A stretch of DNA of 64,000 bases from Streptosporangium sp040640155. Its GTDB lineage: Bacteria > Actinomycetota > Actinomycetes > Streptosporangiales > Streptosporangiaceae. The stretch lies in contig NZ_JBFABE010000007.1 of the NCBI RefSeq assembly GCF_040640155.1, positions 62,001 through 126,000 on the forward strand, read 5' to 3'. The notes beneath the pieces are model-generated. The model did no database searches. It saw nothing but the letters and a program-made list of their open reading frames with translations, and was not told the DNA's origin. Position numbers and translations under genes: made by a program. Each line of letters starts with the position of its first letter. The stretch's first letter is position 1. Of this stretch, positions 23,009 through 30,724 are shown in pieces.

Positions 23009-24909
23009 TGGAGCGCATCGGCTCGGGAACGGGAGATCCGGCGATGACGGAGGCCGTGGATCGGCAGAGCGGACGGGCCCGGACCGCCACCGGGTCGTCG
23101 CGGACCGGCGGCGGAGACCGGGGCCGTCCGGCCGGGCTCGGCGTCGTGGGATGGGCGCGCTGGTTCTGGCGGACGCTCACCTCCATGCGGACCGCGCTGA
23201 TCCTGCTCTTCCTGTTCGCCCTGGCCTCGGTGCCCGGCTCGATCTGGCCGCAGCGCGGCGTCTCGGACGCCAAGGTCGCCCAGTACTTCGCCGACGACCC
23301 CGCGCTGGCCGGATGGCTGGACCGGTTCTGGCTGTTCGACGTGTTCCAGGCGCCCTGGTTCGCCGCGATCTACCTGCTGCTGTTCGTCTCCCTGATCGGC
23401 TGCGTGCTCCCGCGCACCGCGGTCCACCTGCGGGAACTGCGCAAGAAGCCGCCTCCGGCGCCGCGCAACCTGAGCAGGCTGCCGCACCACGCCTCCTTCT
23501 CGTCGCGTCTGACCGCGGACGAGGTGGCCGGGCGGCTGCGCGCGCGGCGGTTCCGGGTGACCACCGGCCCGGGGTGGGTCGCCGCGGAGAAGGGCTACCT
23601 GCGCGAGAGCGGCAACCTGCTGTTCCATGTGGCCCTGCTCGGCCTGCTGGTCGCGGTCGGCGCCGGTGCGCTGTACGGCTACCGGGGGAACGTGCTGGTC
23701 GTGGAGGGCGAGGGGTTCGCCAACACGGTCGCCGCCTACGACCGGTACATGCCCGGCCAGCAGGTGAGCGCCGAGTCGCTGGAACCGTTCTCCTTCACCG
23801 TCGAGGACTTCCAGGCGACCTACATCGCCAAGGGGGAGAAGGCCGGCCAGGCCCTCGACTACGCGGCCAGGCTCAGGGTCGAGGACGCCCCAGGGGCGGC
23901 CGGCCGCGAGCACCTGCTGAAGGTCAACGAGCCGCTGGATGTCAACGGCACGCTGAGCTACCTGATCGACCACGGTTACGCGCCGACCTTCAAGATCACC
24001 GACGGCAAGGGCCAGGTCGCCTTCGAGGGGCCGGTGGCCTGCCTGGTCGCCCAGCCCGCCACCTTCACCTCCGAGTGCGTGATCAAGGTCCCGGACGCGC
24101 GCCCCGAGCAGCTCGGCCTGCTGGTCGCCTTCCTGCCCACGACCGTGCCGATGGGCTCGGAGTGGGTCTCGATCTTCCCCGGCGCCGCCAACCCCACCGC
24201 GCAGGTGTACGGGGCCTTCGCCGGTGACCTCGGCCTGAGGAGCGGCCGGCCGCAGTCGGTCTACGAGCTCGACCCGGCGAGCCTGAAGAAGATGAAGCCG
24301 CTCCTGATGAAGGCCGACCCGCTGCGGGTCGGCGCGAGGCTCGCGCTGCCGGGCGGGGCCGGCTCGGTCGAGTTCACCGGGGTCAGGGAGTGGATCGCCC
24401 TGCAGATCACCTACGACCCGGGCAGGATGCCCGCCCTGGTCTCCGCGGTCCTCGCCGTGGCCGGCCTCGTGCTGACCCTGACCGTCCGCCGCCGCCGGGT
24501 GTGGGTACGGGTCCACGACGCCTCCCCGGGCGGGGAGGGCGGAACGGACGGCGGCGGCCCGTACCGTGTCGAGGTGGGCGGCCTGACCCGTACCGAGGGC
24601 GGCGACTTCGGTGAGGAGTTCGCCGAGATCGTCTCCTCCCTCGACACGGCTTCCCCGGCCCAGGCTTCCCCGGACACGGCCGCCACGAACACGGGCGTCC
24701 CGGACGGGGAGCCCTCGGGCGCGAGGCCCTCGGACGGGGAGTCCTCGGACGGGGAGTCTCCGGACGAGGAATCACCGGCGGGGCGACCGGCCGGCGGAAA
24801 ATCACCGGTCCGTGAACCGGCGGACGAGGAACCACCGGACGCGGGACGTCCGGACCGGGGACGTCCGGATCAAGGACCTTCGAACCCAGGAGTGCAGGAT
24901 GCCCGCTGA
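23008..24909 (+). CDS. resB: ResB/Ccs1 cytochrome c biogenesis protein
   Basis: A 633-residue membrane protein of the ResB family. After about 45 cytoplasmic residues come LTSMRTALILLFLFALASVP and a second helix (IYLLLFVSLIGCVLP), a third helix near ESGNLLFHVALLGLLVAVGA, a large extracytoplasmic domain, and a last helix (LVSAVLAVAGLVLTLTV). With CcsB it carries and attaches haem to apocytochrome c. The C-terminal 100 residues are an unusual acidic low-complexity tail with repeated DGES/DEES/GRP units. The ATG at 23008 overlaps the ccdA stop; ATG 23044 is an alternative. Confidence 0.92.
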   Translation: MERIGSGTGDPAMTEAVDRQSGRARTATGSSRTGGGDRGRPAGLGVVGWARWFWRTLTSMRTALILLFLFALASVPGSIWPQRGVSDAKVAQYFADDPALAGWLDRFWLFDVFQAPWFAAIYLLLFVSLIGCVLPRTAVHLRELRKKPPPAPRNLSRLPHHASFSSRLTADEVAGRLRARRFRVTTGPGWVAAEKGYLRESGNLLFHVALLGLLVAVGAGALYGYRGNVLVVEGEGFANTVAAYDRYMPGQQVSAESLEPFSFTVEDFQATYIAKGEKAGQALDYAARLRVEDAPGAAGREHLLKVNEPLDVNGTLSYLIDHGYAPTFKITDGKGQVAFEGPVACLVAQPATFTSECVIKVPDARPEQLGLLVAFLPTTVPMGSEWVSIFPGAANPTAQVYGAFAGDLGLRSGRPQSVYELDPASLKKMKPLLMKADPLRVGARLALPGGAGSVEFTGVREWIALQITYDPGRMPALVSAVLAVAGLVLTLTVRRRRVWVRVHDASPGGEGGTDGGGPYRVEVGGLTRTEGGDFGEEFAEIVSSLDTASPAQASPDTAATNTGVPDGEPSGARPSDGESSDGESPDEESPAGRPAGGKSPVREPADEEPPDAGRPDRGRPDQGPSNPGVQDAR

Positions 24910-25888
24910 GGTCGATACCGGCCTCGCCACGTTGAGCGACCAGCTCATCCTGGCGACGGTGCTGCTCTACGTCTTCGCAATGATCGCCTACGCCCTCGAC
25001 CTGGCCTTCGGCCGCTCCGCGGGGACGGCGGCCGGCGCCGCGCGCCCCGTGCCCGCCGCCGTCGGGGCCGGCGTCGTCGGGGCCGGCGTCGCGCGGGACG
25101 GGGCCGTCCCCGCGCGGGACGACGAGCCGGCGCTCCGCCCGGCGGACAGGGAGCCTCCCGCCTGGACCAGGTGGGCGGGACCGGCGGGCGTCGCGCTGAG
25201 CTGGCTCGGCTGGGCCGCCAACCTCGCCTCCCTGCTCACCCGCGGCCTGGCCGTGGGCCGCTGGCCGTGGGGCAACATGTACGAGTTCGTGGTCGCCATG
25301 TGCTTCGCGGCGATGAGCGCGTTCCTGTTCATGCAGCTCCGCTACCGGATCCGCTTCCTGGGCGCGTTCGTCGCGGTCGCCGCCGCCCTCGGGCTCGGCT
25401 TCGCCGTCCGCTACCTGCACGTGCAGGCCGGTCCGGTGGTGCCCGCGCTGAACTCCTACTGGATCGCGATCCACGTGTCGGCGGCGATCATCGCCAGCGG
25501 GCTGTTCATCCTGGCGGGCGTCTCCGGCATCCTCTACCTGGTCAGGAAGGACGGCTCGGTCCGCCTGCCGTCCCGGCCGGACCTGGAGCGGGTCGCGCAC
25601 CGGGCCATCGTCATCGGTTTCCCGATCTGGACCTTCGCCGTCATCGCCGGGGCGCTCTGGGCCGACAAGGCGTGGGGCCGTTACTGGGGCTGGGACCCCA
25701 AGGAGATCTGGGCGTTCATCACCTGGATCGCCTACGCGGCCTACCTGCACGCCAGGGCCACCGCGGGCTGGAAGGGCAAGGCGGCCATGATCGTTCAGCT
25801 CGTCGCCTTCGGATGCCTGCTGTTCAACCTGGTCGGGGTGAACATCTTCCTGGGGGGCCTGCACTCCTACGCCGAGGTCCCCGGCTGA
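24899..25888 (+). CDS. ccsB: CcsB/CcsA-type haem-handling protein
   Basis: A 329-residue polytopic membrane protein. It has the tryptophan-rich haem-handling motif WGRYWGWDPKEIWAFITW near residue 260 and conserved His residues in adjacent helices (IAIHVSAAII). Together with ResB it forms the system II cytochrome c synthase. The ATG at 24899 overlaps the resB tail by 11 nt and has GGAG 6 nt upstream. A low-complexity Ala/Arg-rich loop (about residues 40-80) is unlike most family members. Confidence 0.95.
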   Translation: MPAEVDTGLATLSDQLILATVLLYVFAMIAYALDLAFGRSAGTAAGAARPVPAAVGAGVVGAGVARDGAVPARDDEPALRPADREPPAWTRWAGPAGVALSWLGWAANLASLLTRGLAVGRWPWGNMYEFVVAMCFAAMSAFLFMQLRYRIRFLGAFVAVAAALGLGFAVRYLHVQAGPVVPALNSYWIAIHVSAAIIASGLFILAGVSGILYLVRKDGSVRLPSRPDLERVAHRAIVIGFPIWTFAVIAGALWADKAWGRYWGWDPKEIWAFITWIAYAAYLHARATAGWKGKAAMIVQLVAFGCLLFNLVGVNIFLGGLHSYAEVPG

Positions 25889-25976
25889 GCCCGGTCGCCG
25901 GGGGCAGGCCGTCCGGCGGCGCGACCCCCGGCCGCCGCGGCACCCGGTCGGATGCCGGGCCGGGACGACGGTCCCC

Positions 25977-26276
25977 TCAGTCCTCGTCGCGGAGCCTGCG
26001 GTCGAGGTCCTTGAGGAAGTCGGGGTCGTCGTCGGGGCCCTTGGGCGCCGCGGGGCGCGGGGGCCTCTCCTGCAGGGGCAGTGATCGGGGTGCCCGAGGG
26101 CCGGTCGGACGGCCGAGCAGGAGCCAGAAGACCCCTCCGACGACCGGCATCAGCACCACGATGACCGCCCAGAGCAGCTTGGGCAGGTTCCTTGACTCCT
26201 GGTCCGGCGTGGTGATGACGTCGAACAGGCAGTAGAGCCAGAAGGCGAGTATCGCCAGACCGACAAGCATGGGCAT
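25977..26276 (-). CDS. PLDc_N-type small membrane protein
   Basis: A 99-residue protein with two hydrophobic helices, LVGLAILAFWLYCLFDVI and LLWAVIVVLMPVVGGVFWLL, separated by a short polar loop, and a charged Pro-rich C-terminal tail. This is the phospholipase-D-nuclease N-terminal (PLDc_N) small protein family, whose members lack any catalytic PLD motif. The ATG at 26276 is preferred because a TACAGT -10 hexamer ends 6 nt before it, giving a leaderless transcript; ATG 26294 is possible. It is divergent from the metalloprotease gene. Confidence 0.85.
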   Translation of the reverse strand: MPMLVGLAILAFWLYCLFDVITTPDQESRNLPKLLWAVIVVLMPVVGGVFWLLLGRPTGPRAPRSLPLQERPPRPAAPKGPDDDPDFLKDLDRRLRDED

Positions 26277-26388
26277 GCCCGAACTGTAAGCCATCGCGAG
26301 AACCACTGCGGTCGGCCCGAGGTTACGGGTGACCGGCGGGGGGCGCACCCCGTACCGTAGAGGCGTTGCCGCTTCCCCAGGGGGTGCG

Positions 26389-27225
26389 ATGGCACATTCG
26401 GGCGACAAGGGCCGCCATCGACGGCGGTGGTGGCAGCGGAGTCCGGCTCCGCGTGCGGAGAGTCCCCTGCGGGGGACTCCGCGTGAGGTCCCTCGCGAGG
26501 CCGAGGGCCGGGTGGGCACGGTCACCGCACCGGTGGTCGACCGCCCGCAGTACACCTGGAAGGACTTCGAGCTCGACGACGAGCGTCCCCGGGCGCAGCC
26601 CAACTCCCCCGACACCCCGGGCCTGGGCGACGGCCTGCGCCACTGCGGGCGGCTGGAGCGCATCCTGCACCGCCAGTGGGACTCGCGGCGCGAGGTGCCG
26701 ACGCCGGAGGTCGTACGGGCGGTGGAGAGCCTGGCCAGGTTGCCCGAGGCGCTCAAGGAGAAGCTGGCCGACGGCCTGGACGGGATCTACATCGGCGCGG
26801 GCGGCGTGCCCGACCTGGACGACATGGGCTACCTGCGCGGGGCCCCGCTCCCCTCGGGCCGGGCGACCTGGGACGTCTGCGCCGGCGCGTACGGCGACCG
26901 CAAGATCGTGGTGGGGGACCGGCCCTCACCCACCCCCGACGTGATGATGCACGAGGTCGGACACGCCCTGGACGACGTGGACGCCCCGTACGGAGACTGG
27001 GTCTCCGACTCCCCGGAGTTCGCCGCCCTCTACGAACGGTGCGTCCCGATGCTGGCCTCGGGGTTCCACCTGCAGTCCGGTGACCTGGGGCGCAAGGAGT
27101 TCTTCGCGGACGCCTTCGCCGCGATCGTCTCCCGTCAGCGTCCCGCGCTGGTCGACATGCTCGGCGGGGACACGCGGATGGCGCTCGACGTCATGCTGTT
27201 CTTCAACCGGCGCTACGGAATCTAG
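26389..27225 (+). CDS. Zincin metalloprotease, anthrax-lethal-factor-like domain
   Basis: A 278-residue protein. A basic, low-complexity N-terminus (about 60 residues, with RRRWWQRS) precedes a domain with the zinc motif HEVGHALDD (His188, Glu189, His192) and, further on, GRKEFFADAFA, where Glu237 is the likely third zinc ligand. This arrangement matches the lethal-factor-type (ATLF-like) peptidase family. No signal peptide is obvious, so it may act in the cytosol or leave by a non-Sec route. The ATG at 26389 follows GGGGGT. A small partner gene follows after 10 nt. The target is unknown. Confidence 0.75.
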   Translation: MAHSGDKGRHRRRWWQRSPAPRAESPLRGTPREVPREAEGRVGTVTAPVVDRPQYTWKDFELDDERPRAQPNSPDTPGLGDGLRHCGRLERILHRQWDSRREVPTPEVVRAVESLARLPEALKEKLADGLDGIYIGAGGVPDLDDMGYLRGAPLPSGRATWDVCAGAYGDRKIVVGDRPSPTPDVMMHEVGHALDDVDAPYGDWVSDSPEFAALYERCVPMLASGFHLQSGDLGRKEFFADAFAAIVSRQRPALVDMLGGDTRMALDVMLFFNRRYGI

Positions 27226-27235
27226 GTGATCTGGG

Positions 27236-27475
27236 ATGTACGTCGTCAGGCTCGCCGACGGGACATTGCGTGTACCGCAGACCCTGGCCAGCGAGGACGG
27301 GCGTCTGATCGGCAATGCCTACGTGGAGGTGTCCCCGGGGGACCCCGACTACGAGCGCTGGCTGGCCGAGTCGCTCACCGAGGAGGAGTGGGCCGATCGC
27401 CGCAGGCGCTGGCTGAAGGAGAACGACGAGCTCGAACGGGAGTTCCTGGCCTTCAAGGCCGAGCAGGAGACCTGA
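27236..27475 (+). CDS. Small acidic protein downstream of the metalloprotease
   Basis: A 79-residue protein I do not recognise as a named family. It begins MYVVRLADGTLRVPQTLASE, contains an extended segment GNAYVEVSPGDPDYERWLAE, and ends in a charged helix (DRRRRWLKENDELEREFLAF). It starts 10 nt after the protease stop and is surely co-transcribed. The tight linkage suggests a chaperone, inhibitor or adaptor of the protease, which is a guess from position only. Confidence 0.75.
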   Translation: MYVVRLADGTLRVPQTLASEDGRLIGNAYVEVSPGDPDYERWLAESLTEEEWADRRRRWLKENDELEREFLAFKAEQET

Positions 27476-27630
27476 AGGCGAACAGGACACCTGAACGGGC
27501 CGGGACCGCGGGCGGGGACGAGAAGGATCGCTCCGGGCGGCGCCGGGTGGCTCCACGGACGTGACGCGGTGAGGGGGGAGGTCACCGTCGTTGTCGATCG
27601 ATGCCGTTCGATGCCGCTCGCTTTTTCGCG

Positions 27631-27660
27631 GTGTTTCTCGGTGTTTTCCGGTGTTTTCCG
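27631..27660. repeat. Tandem 10-bp repeat in bldC downstream gap
   Basis: Three tandem 10-bp units (GTGTTTCTCG, then GTGTTTTCCG twice) with a partial fourth lie between the small protein gene and the convergent bldC. The 276-nt gap 27476-27751 holds nothing else I can identify. Confidence 0.7.
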
Positions 27661-27751
27661 GTGTCGCGTGAGGCCTCGGACGACTCCACGGTGACCCTGC
27701 GGCTTCCGGGTAGGGCGCGCAGGATCACCGATGGTGTGACGTCCTAAGTCG

Positions 27752-27973
27752 TCAGACGCGCGGGGACTCGCCAGCCGGCCGTTCGGCCGTCAAGACGTCC
27801 TCTCCACGCAGAAGGGCGTGCACTTCCGACTCGCGGAAACGCCGGTGCCCTCCGGGGGTACGGATGCTGCTGATGCGGCCTGCCGCGGCCCAGCGTGTAA
27901 CCGTCTTTGGGTCGACCCGAAAGAGGGCGGCAACCTCTCCGGGCGTCAGCAGACGCTCGCTGCTACTCTCCAC
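27752..27973 (-). CDS. bldC: BldC-type developmental MerR-like regulator
   Basis: A 73-residue protein that is one MerR-type winged HTH: LLTPGEVAALFRVDPKTVTR, WAAAGRISSIRTPGGHRRFR and ESEVHALL. This is nearly the same as streptomycete BldC, which binds direct repeats cooperatively and delays entry into development. The GTG at 27973 (reading VESSSERLLTP) follows GGGGGAG at 5 nt and is preferred over ATG 27991. It lies beside an AT-rich upstream region and is divergent from a DUF4229 gene. Confidence 0.9.
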   Translation of the reverse strand: MESSSERLLTPGEVAALFRVDPKTVTRWAAAGRISSIRTPGGHRRFRESEVHALLRGEDVLTAERPAGESPRV

Positions 27974-27991
27974 AATCTCTCCCCCTCGCAT

Positions 27992-28253
27992 CCCGCTTCC
28001 TGCCAGCGGGCGGACAGGTAACCAGTGTGCCGAGCGAAGCCTGATTTATCCGTGGTTTTCAACAAAGATCACGGGTTGTTATCGACTGCCTGCCCGATTG
28101 TTATATGATAGAGCCTTTTTGAGACGCTCGTGGGTGTTTCTTTACGAAACTGATCTCTTGTGAAGACTAGCAGTGCTCGCAGTCGATGCGAAGGGTGTCG
28201 GCCAGGCCGCCCACGATCGTGCCTGGAGGAACGGGTGGCGTAACCTCGATGGC
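27992..28253. promoter_or_regulatory. AT-rich divergent region between bldC and the DUF4229 gene
   Basis: This 262-nt gap has no gene and is markedly AT-rich against the rest of the window (for example the TTGTTATATGATAGAG stretch near 28099). On the right a TAACCT -10 (28241-28246) ends 7 nt before the GTG of the DUF4229 gene. On the left it must hold the bldC promoter; I cannot assign a clear -35/-10 pair. Its length and composition suggest multiple regulator sites. Confidence 0.5.
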
Positions 28254-28451
28254 GTGCATCCCGTCATCGTTTACACCGCGTCCCGGGCCGGCCTGCTGAT
28301 CGTGAGCCTGGGAGTGCTCTATATCCTCGGCCTGCGCCAGCCCCTGGTCCTGCTGGTCGCCGCATTCCTGGTCAGCGGGGTGGCCAGTTACGTCCTGCTC
28401 TCGAAGCAGAGGGACGCGGTGAGCGAGCGAATCGCTAAGAATCGGGAGTGA
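28254..28451 (+). CDS. DUF4229 small membrane protein
   Basis: A 65-residue protein with two hydrophobic helices (AGLLIVSLGVLYILGL and LVLLVAAFLVSGVASYVLL) and a basic, charged tail (SKQRDAVSERIAKNRE). It matches the actinobacterial DUF4229 family, of unknown function. The GTG at 28254 lies 7 nt after a TAACCT -10 and starts directly before the first helix; an in-frame ATG at 28173 would add a polar stretch with no support. Its end overlaps the tail of the convergent propeller gene by 17 nt. Confidence 0.75.
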   Translation: MHPVIVYTASRAGLLIVSLGVLYILGLRQPLVLLVAAFLVSGVASYVLLSKQRDAVSERIAKNRE

Positions 28452-29760
28452 TCGGCAACGGGAACATGCCGACTCGGGCATGGTACTCGTGACCAAGCCG
28501 GGTTGTGTCACTACCAACGAGTAATCCACCCCGATGGGCCAGGAATGCCTTGACTCCGATTCCTGGATCACGGGTGGGGTTCCATGTCAGCGCCCTGCCG
28601 GTGCGCGGATGGATCGCCCCGATCCCCGGTCGCGCCACCGCGCCGGGGCCCGCGGAGTCGCGTCCGCGTGGATTGTCCAGCCAGCGCTGGTGCCCGCCGA
28701 CGTAGACGGCCGCCCCGGTCGCGGCCACCGCGTAGAGCGAGTCGCCGCCGGTGTGGTTCACCCAGGTCGGCCGGACCGGCCCGGCCGCGCCCGTCTCGAA
28801 GCGCGCGGCGGTGTCGCACATCGTCCGCGGGCCCATGGGCCCGCCGGTCGTGACGACGGCGAGGTGGTCCCCGCCGGGGGAGAAGTCCAGGCCCCGCAGG
28901 TAGCCGGGGAAGTCCGACCGGCACCTGCCCCGGTAGGCGTCGGTCCGCCAGGGCGCGACCGCGGCCGGTGAGGCGGTCACGTCGACCAGGGCGAGCTGGG
29001 GACGCGACCGGCCGCCGAGCGTGCCGAAGTCGCCGGCCACCGCCAGCCTGGTGCGGCTCAGGGCCAGGGCGTGCACCCTGGTGCGGCCGCCCCTGGGCGC
29101 GGCCGGTTCGACCGTGAACGCCGGATCGGCCACGCCGGTCACGGCGTCCAGCCTGGCCAGCGCGGTACGCGGGACGTCCCCGACCGCGGTGAAGTCGCCG
29201 CCCGCGTACAGGGCGCGGCCCGACCTGACCAGGGAGGTGACCGTGCCGCCCCGCACCGGCGCGCCGAAACGGGCCACCGCCGAGCCGTCGGAGAGCCGCA
29301 GCAGGACCAGTCCGCGCGCCCACCTCCCGCCCGCGGAGGTGAACCGGCCGCCCGCGTGGACGGTGCCGTGCACCCCCGCGGCGAGCGCCTGGACCGGGCG
29401 GTCGGGCTGCGGCGCGAAGCCGGGCAGCACCCGGCCGGTGGCCAGGTCGTAGGCGAAGAGGTTGCGGTGCCGGAACGTCGCGGAGCCGCCCGCCTCGCGC
29501 ACCCCGGTGAACGAGCCGCCGACCACCACCGTGCCGCCCACCAGCGCCAGGGCGTTGACGATCCCGTCGAGCACGTGCGGGGTGGTGTCCACCGGGTCGG
29601 CCGAGACGACCCGGCCGTGCCCGACGCCGCCGGCGGCCGAGACCGGGGCGGCGGACGGAACGGCGGGGAGGTGCGGAGCGGTGACCGGGACGGCGACCGC
29701 AGGGGCGGCCAGGGGGACGACCAGGGAGACGACCGGCACGGAGACGCTGCTGGCAAACAT
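28435..29760 (-). CDS. Secreted beta-propeller-like (delta-60 repeat) protein
   Basis: A 441-residue protein with an N-terminal hydrophobic signal region (VPVVSLVVPLAAPAVAVPV) followed by repeated blades of about 45-60 residues with the pattern [LV]Y[AV]GG-F...G...R..LA.LD. Examples are VVVGGSFTGVREAGG, VHAGGRFTSAGGRWARG, LYAGGDFTAVGDVPRTA and VAGDFGTLGGRSRPQ. This is the delta-60/PQQ-like propeller pattern typical of extracellular binding proteins. No catalytic motif is visible. It is divergent from menG (77 nt) and its 3' end overlaps the DUF4229 gene. Confidence 0.8.
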   Translation of the reverse strand: MFASSVSVPVVSLVVPLAAPAVAVPVTAPHLPAVPSAAPVSAAGGVGHGRVVSADPVDTTPHVLDGIVNALALVGGTVVVGGSFTGVREAGGSATFRHRNLFAYDLATGRVLPGFAPQPDRPVQALAAGVHGTVHAGGRFTSAGGRWARGLVLLRLSDGSAVARFGAPVRGGTVTSLVRSGRALYAGGDFTAVGDVPRTALARLDAVTGVADPAFTVEPAAPRGGRTRVHALALSRTRLAVAGDFGTLGGRSRPQLALVDVTASPAAVAPWRTDAYRGRCRSDFPGYLRGLDFSPGGDHLAVVTTGGPMGPRTMCDTAARFETGAAGPVRPTWVNHTGGDSLYAVAATGAAVYVGGHQRWLDNPRGRDSAGPGAVARPGIGAIHPRTGRALTWNPTRDPGIGVKAFLAHRGGLLVGSDTTRLGHEYHARVGMFPLPITPDS

Positions 29761-29801
29761 TTGACAATATTTAGCACGCGGAGGGTGATCGGTCGCCTAC
29801 T

Positions 29802-29831
29802 TTCCGTGGATCGTCCGCGCGGGCCTAGTCT
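29802..29831 (+). promoter_or_regulatory. Promoter of menG (leaderless)
   Basis: TTCCGT at 29802-29807 and TAGTCT at 29826-29831 are 18 nt apart. The ATG of menG begins 6 nt after the -10, so transcription should start at or next to the start codon. Confidence 0.55.
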
Positions 29832-29837
29832 TGGTCC

Positions 29838-30575
29838 ATGACGCGCGCTTCTCTGGACAAGCAGCCGCACGAGGTCGCCGCGATGTTCGATCGCACGGCC
29901 CGGCGGTACGACCTGGTCAACGACGTGATCTCACTGGGGCAGGTCCGGCTCTGGCGCAAGGCGGCCGCCGCGGCCGTCGACGCCGGGCCCGGTGAGCTGG
30001 TCCTCGACCTCGGCGCGGGCACCGGCACCTCCACCGACTCCTTCACCGCCCTGGGCGCCCGCGCGATCGCCTCGGACTTCTCGCTCGGCATGCTGGGCAC
30101 CGGGGTCCGGCGCCGGGGCGGCTCGGGCATCCGGGGCGGCGGCGTCCGGGGGGTCAGCTTCATCGCCGGGGACGCGCTCCGGCTGCCCTTCGCCGACGAC
30201 GTCTTCGACGCGGTGACGATCTCCACGGCGCTGCGCAACGTGCACGACACCGCCGGGGCGCTGCGCGAGATGTACCGGGTGGCCAGGCCGGGCGCGCGCC
30301 TGGTCATCCTGGAGTTCTCGCACCCGACGCCCAGGTCGTTCGACCTCGTATACTCGCGGTACCTGATGAAACTGATGCCGCGGGTCGCCAAGGTCCTCGG
30401 GTCCAACGACGACTCCTACGAGTATCTGGCGGAGTCGATCCGGGCCTGGCCCGACCAGGCCGGCCTGGCGAGGATCATCCAGGGAGCGGGCTGGGAGCGG
30501 GTGGCCTGGCGCAATCTCAGCCTCGGCATCGTGGCTCTTCACCGGGCATACAAGCCCGAGCGCGAGCGCGCGTAG
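29838..30575 (+). CDS. menG: Demethylmenaquinone methyltransferase
   Basis: A 245-residue class I SAM methyltransferase of the UbiE/MenG family. It has VAAMFDRTARRYDLVNDVIS near the start, SAM motif I LVLDLGAGTGTSTDSF, DALRLPFADDVFDAVTIS, and the family signature ALRNVHDTAGALREMYRV. It adds the last methyl group to demethylmenaquinone. It lies upstream of the menaquinone side-chain reductase and complex I genes, which matches its role in making their electron carrier. An insert with GG/RG repeats (residues 90-108) is slightly longer than usual. Confidence 0.93.
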   Translation: MTRASLDKQPHEVAAMFDRTARRYDLVNDVISLGQVRLWRKAAAAAVDAGPGELVLDLGAGTGTSTDSFTALGARAIASDFSLGMLGTGVRRRGGSGIRGGGVRGVSFIAGDALRLPFADDVFDAVTISTALRNVHDTAGALREMYRVARPGARLVILEFSHPTPRSFDLVYSRYLMKLMPRVAKVLGSNDDSYEYLAESIRAWPDQAGLARIIQGAGWERVAWRNLSLGIVALHRAYKPERERA

Positions 30576-30603
30576 AAGGTTGCCGATCCGTAGCCGCACC
30601 CAC

Positions 30604-30634
30604 CTGACACTTTGCTCCGCAAAGGCGTTAGACT
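30604..30634 (+). promoter_or_regulatory. Candidate promoter of the menJ-like/nuo operon
   Basis: CTGACA (30604-30609) and TAGACT (30629-30634) with a 19-nt spacer form a reasonable promoter. The expected start point is near 30641, just ahead of the Rex operator, so bound Rex would block initiation or early elongation. Confidence 0.45.
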
Positions 30635-30648
30635 TCGGCGCGACAAGT

Positions 30649-30666
30649 TTGTGAAGACCTTCACAA
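30649..30666. promoter_or_regulatory. Perfect Rex operator before the menJ-like/nuo operon
   Basis: TTGTGAAGACCTTCACAA is a perfect match to the Rex operator TTGTGAA-N4-TTCACAA. It lies 59 nt before the reductase gene that heads the nuo cluster. With rex itself in this window, this predicts NADH-dependent derepression of complex I and menaquinone reduction. Confidence 0.9.
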
Positions 30667-30724
30667 AGGAACGAAAGGCCCCTCACCCCGAGGCCCCCAC
30701 AGCGTGTAGGACAGGACAGGTCCC

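Noticed and set aside
28158..28164. Rex half-site TTGTGAA near the DUF4229 gene
   Set aside because: There is no inverted partner within the 4-nt spacing.
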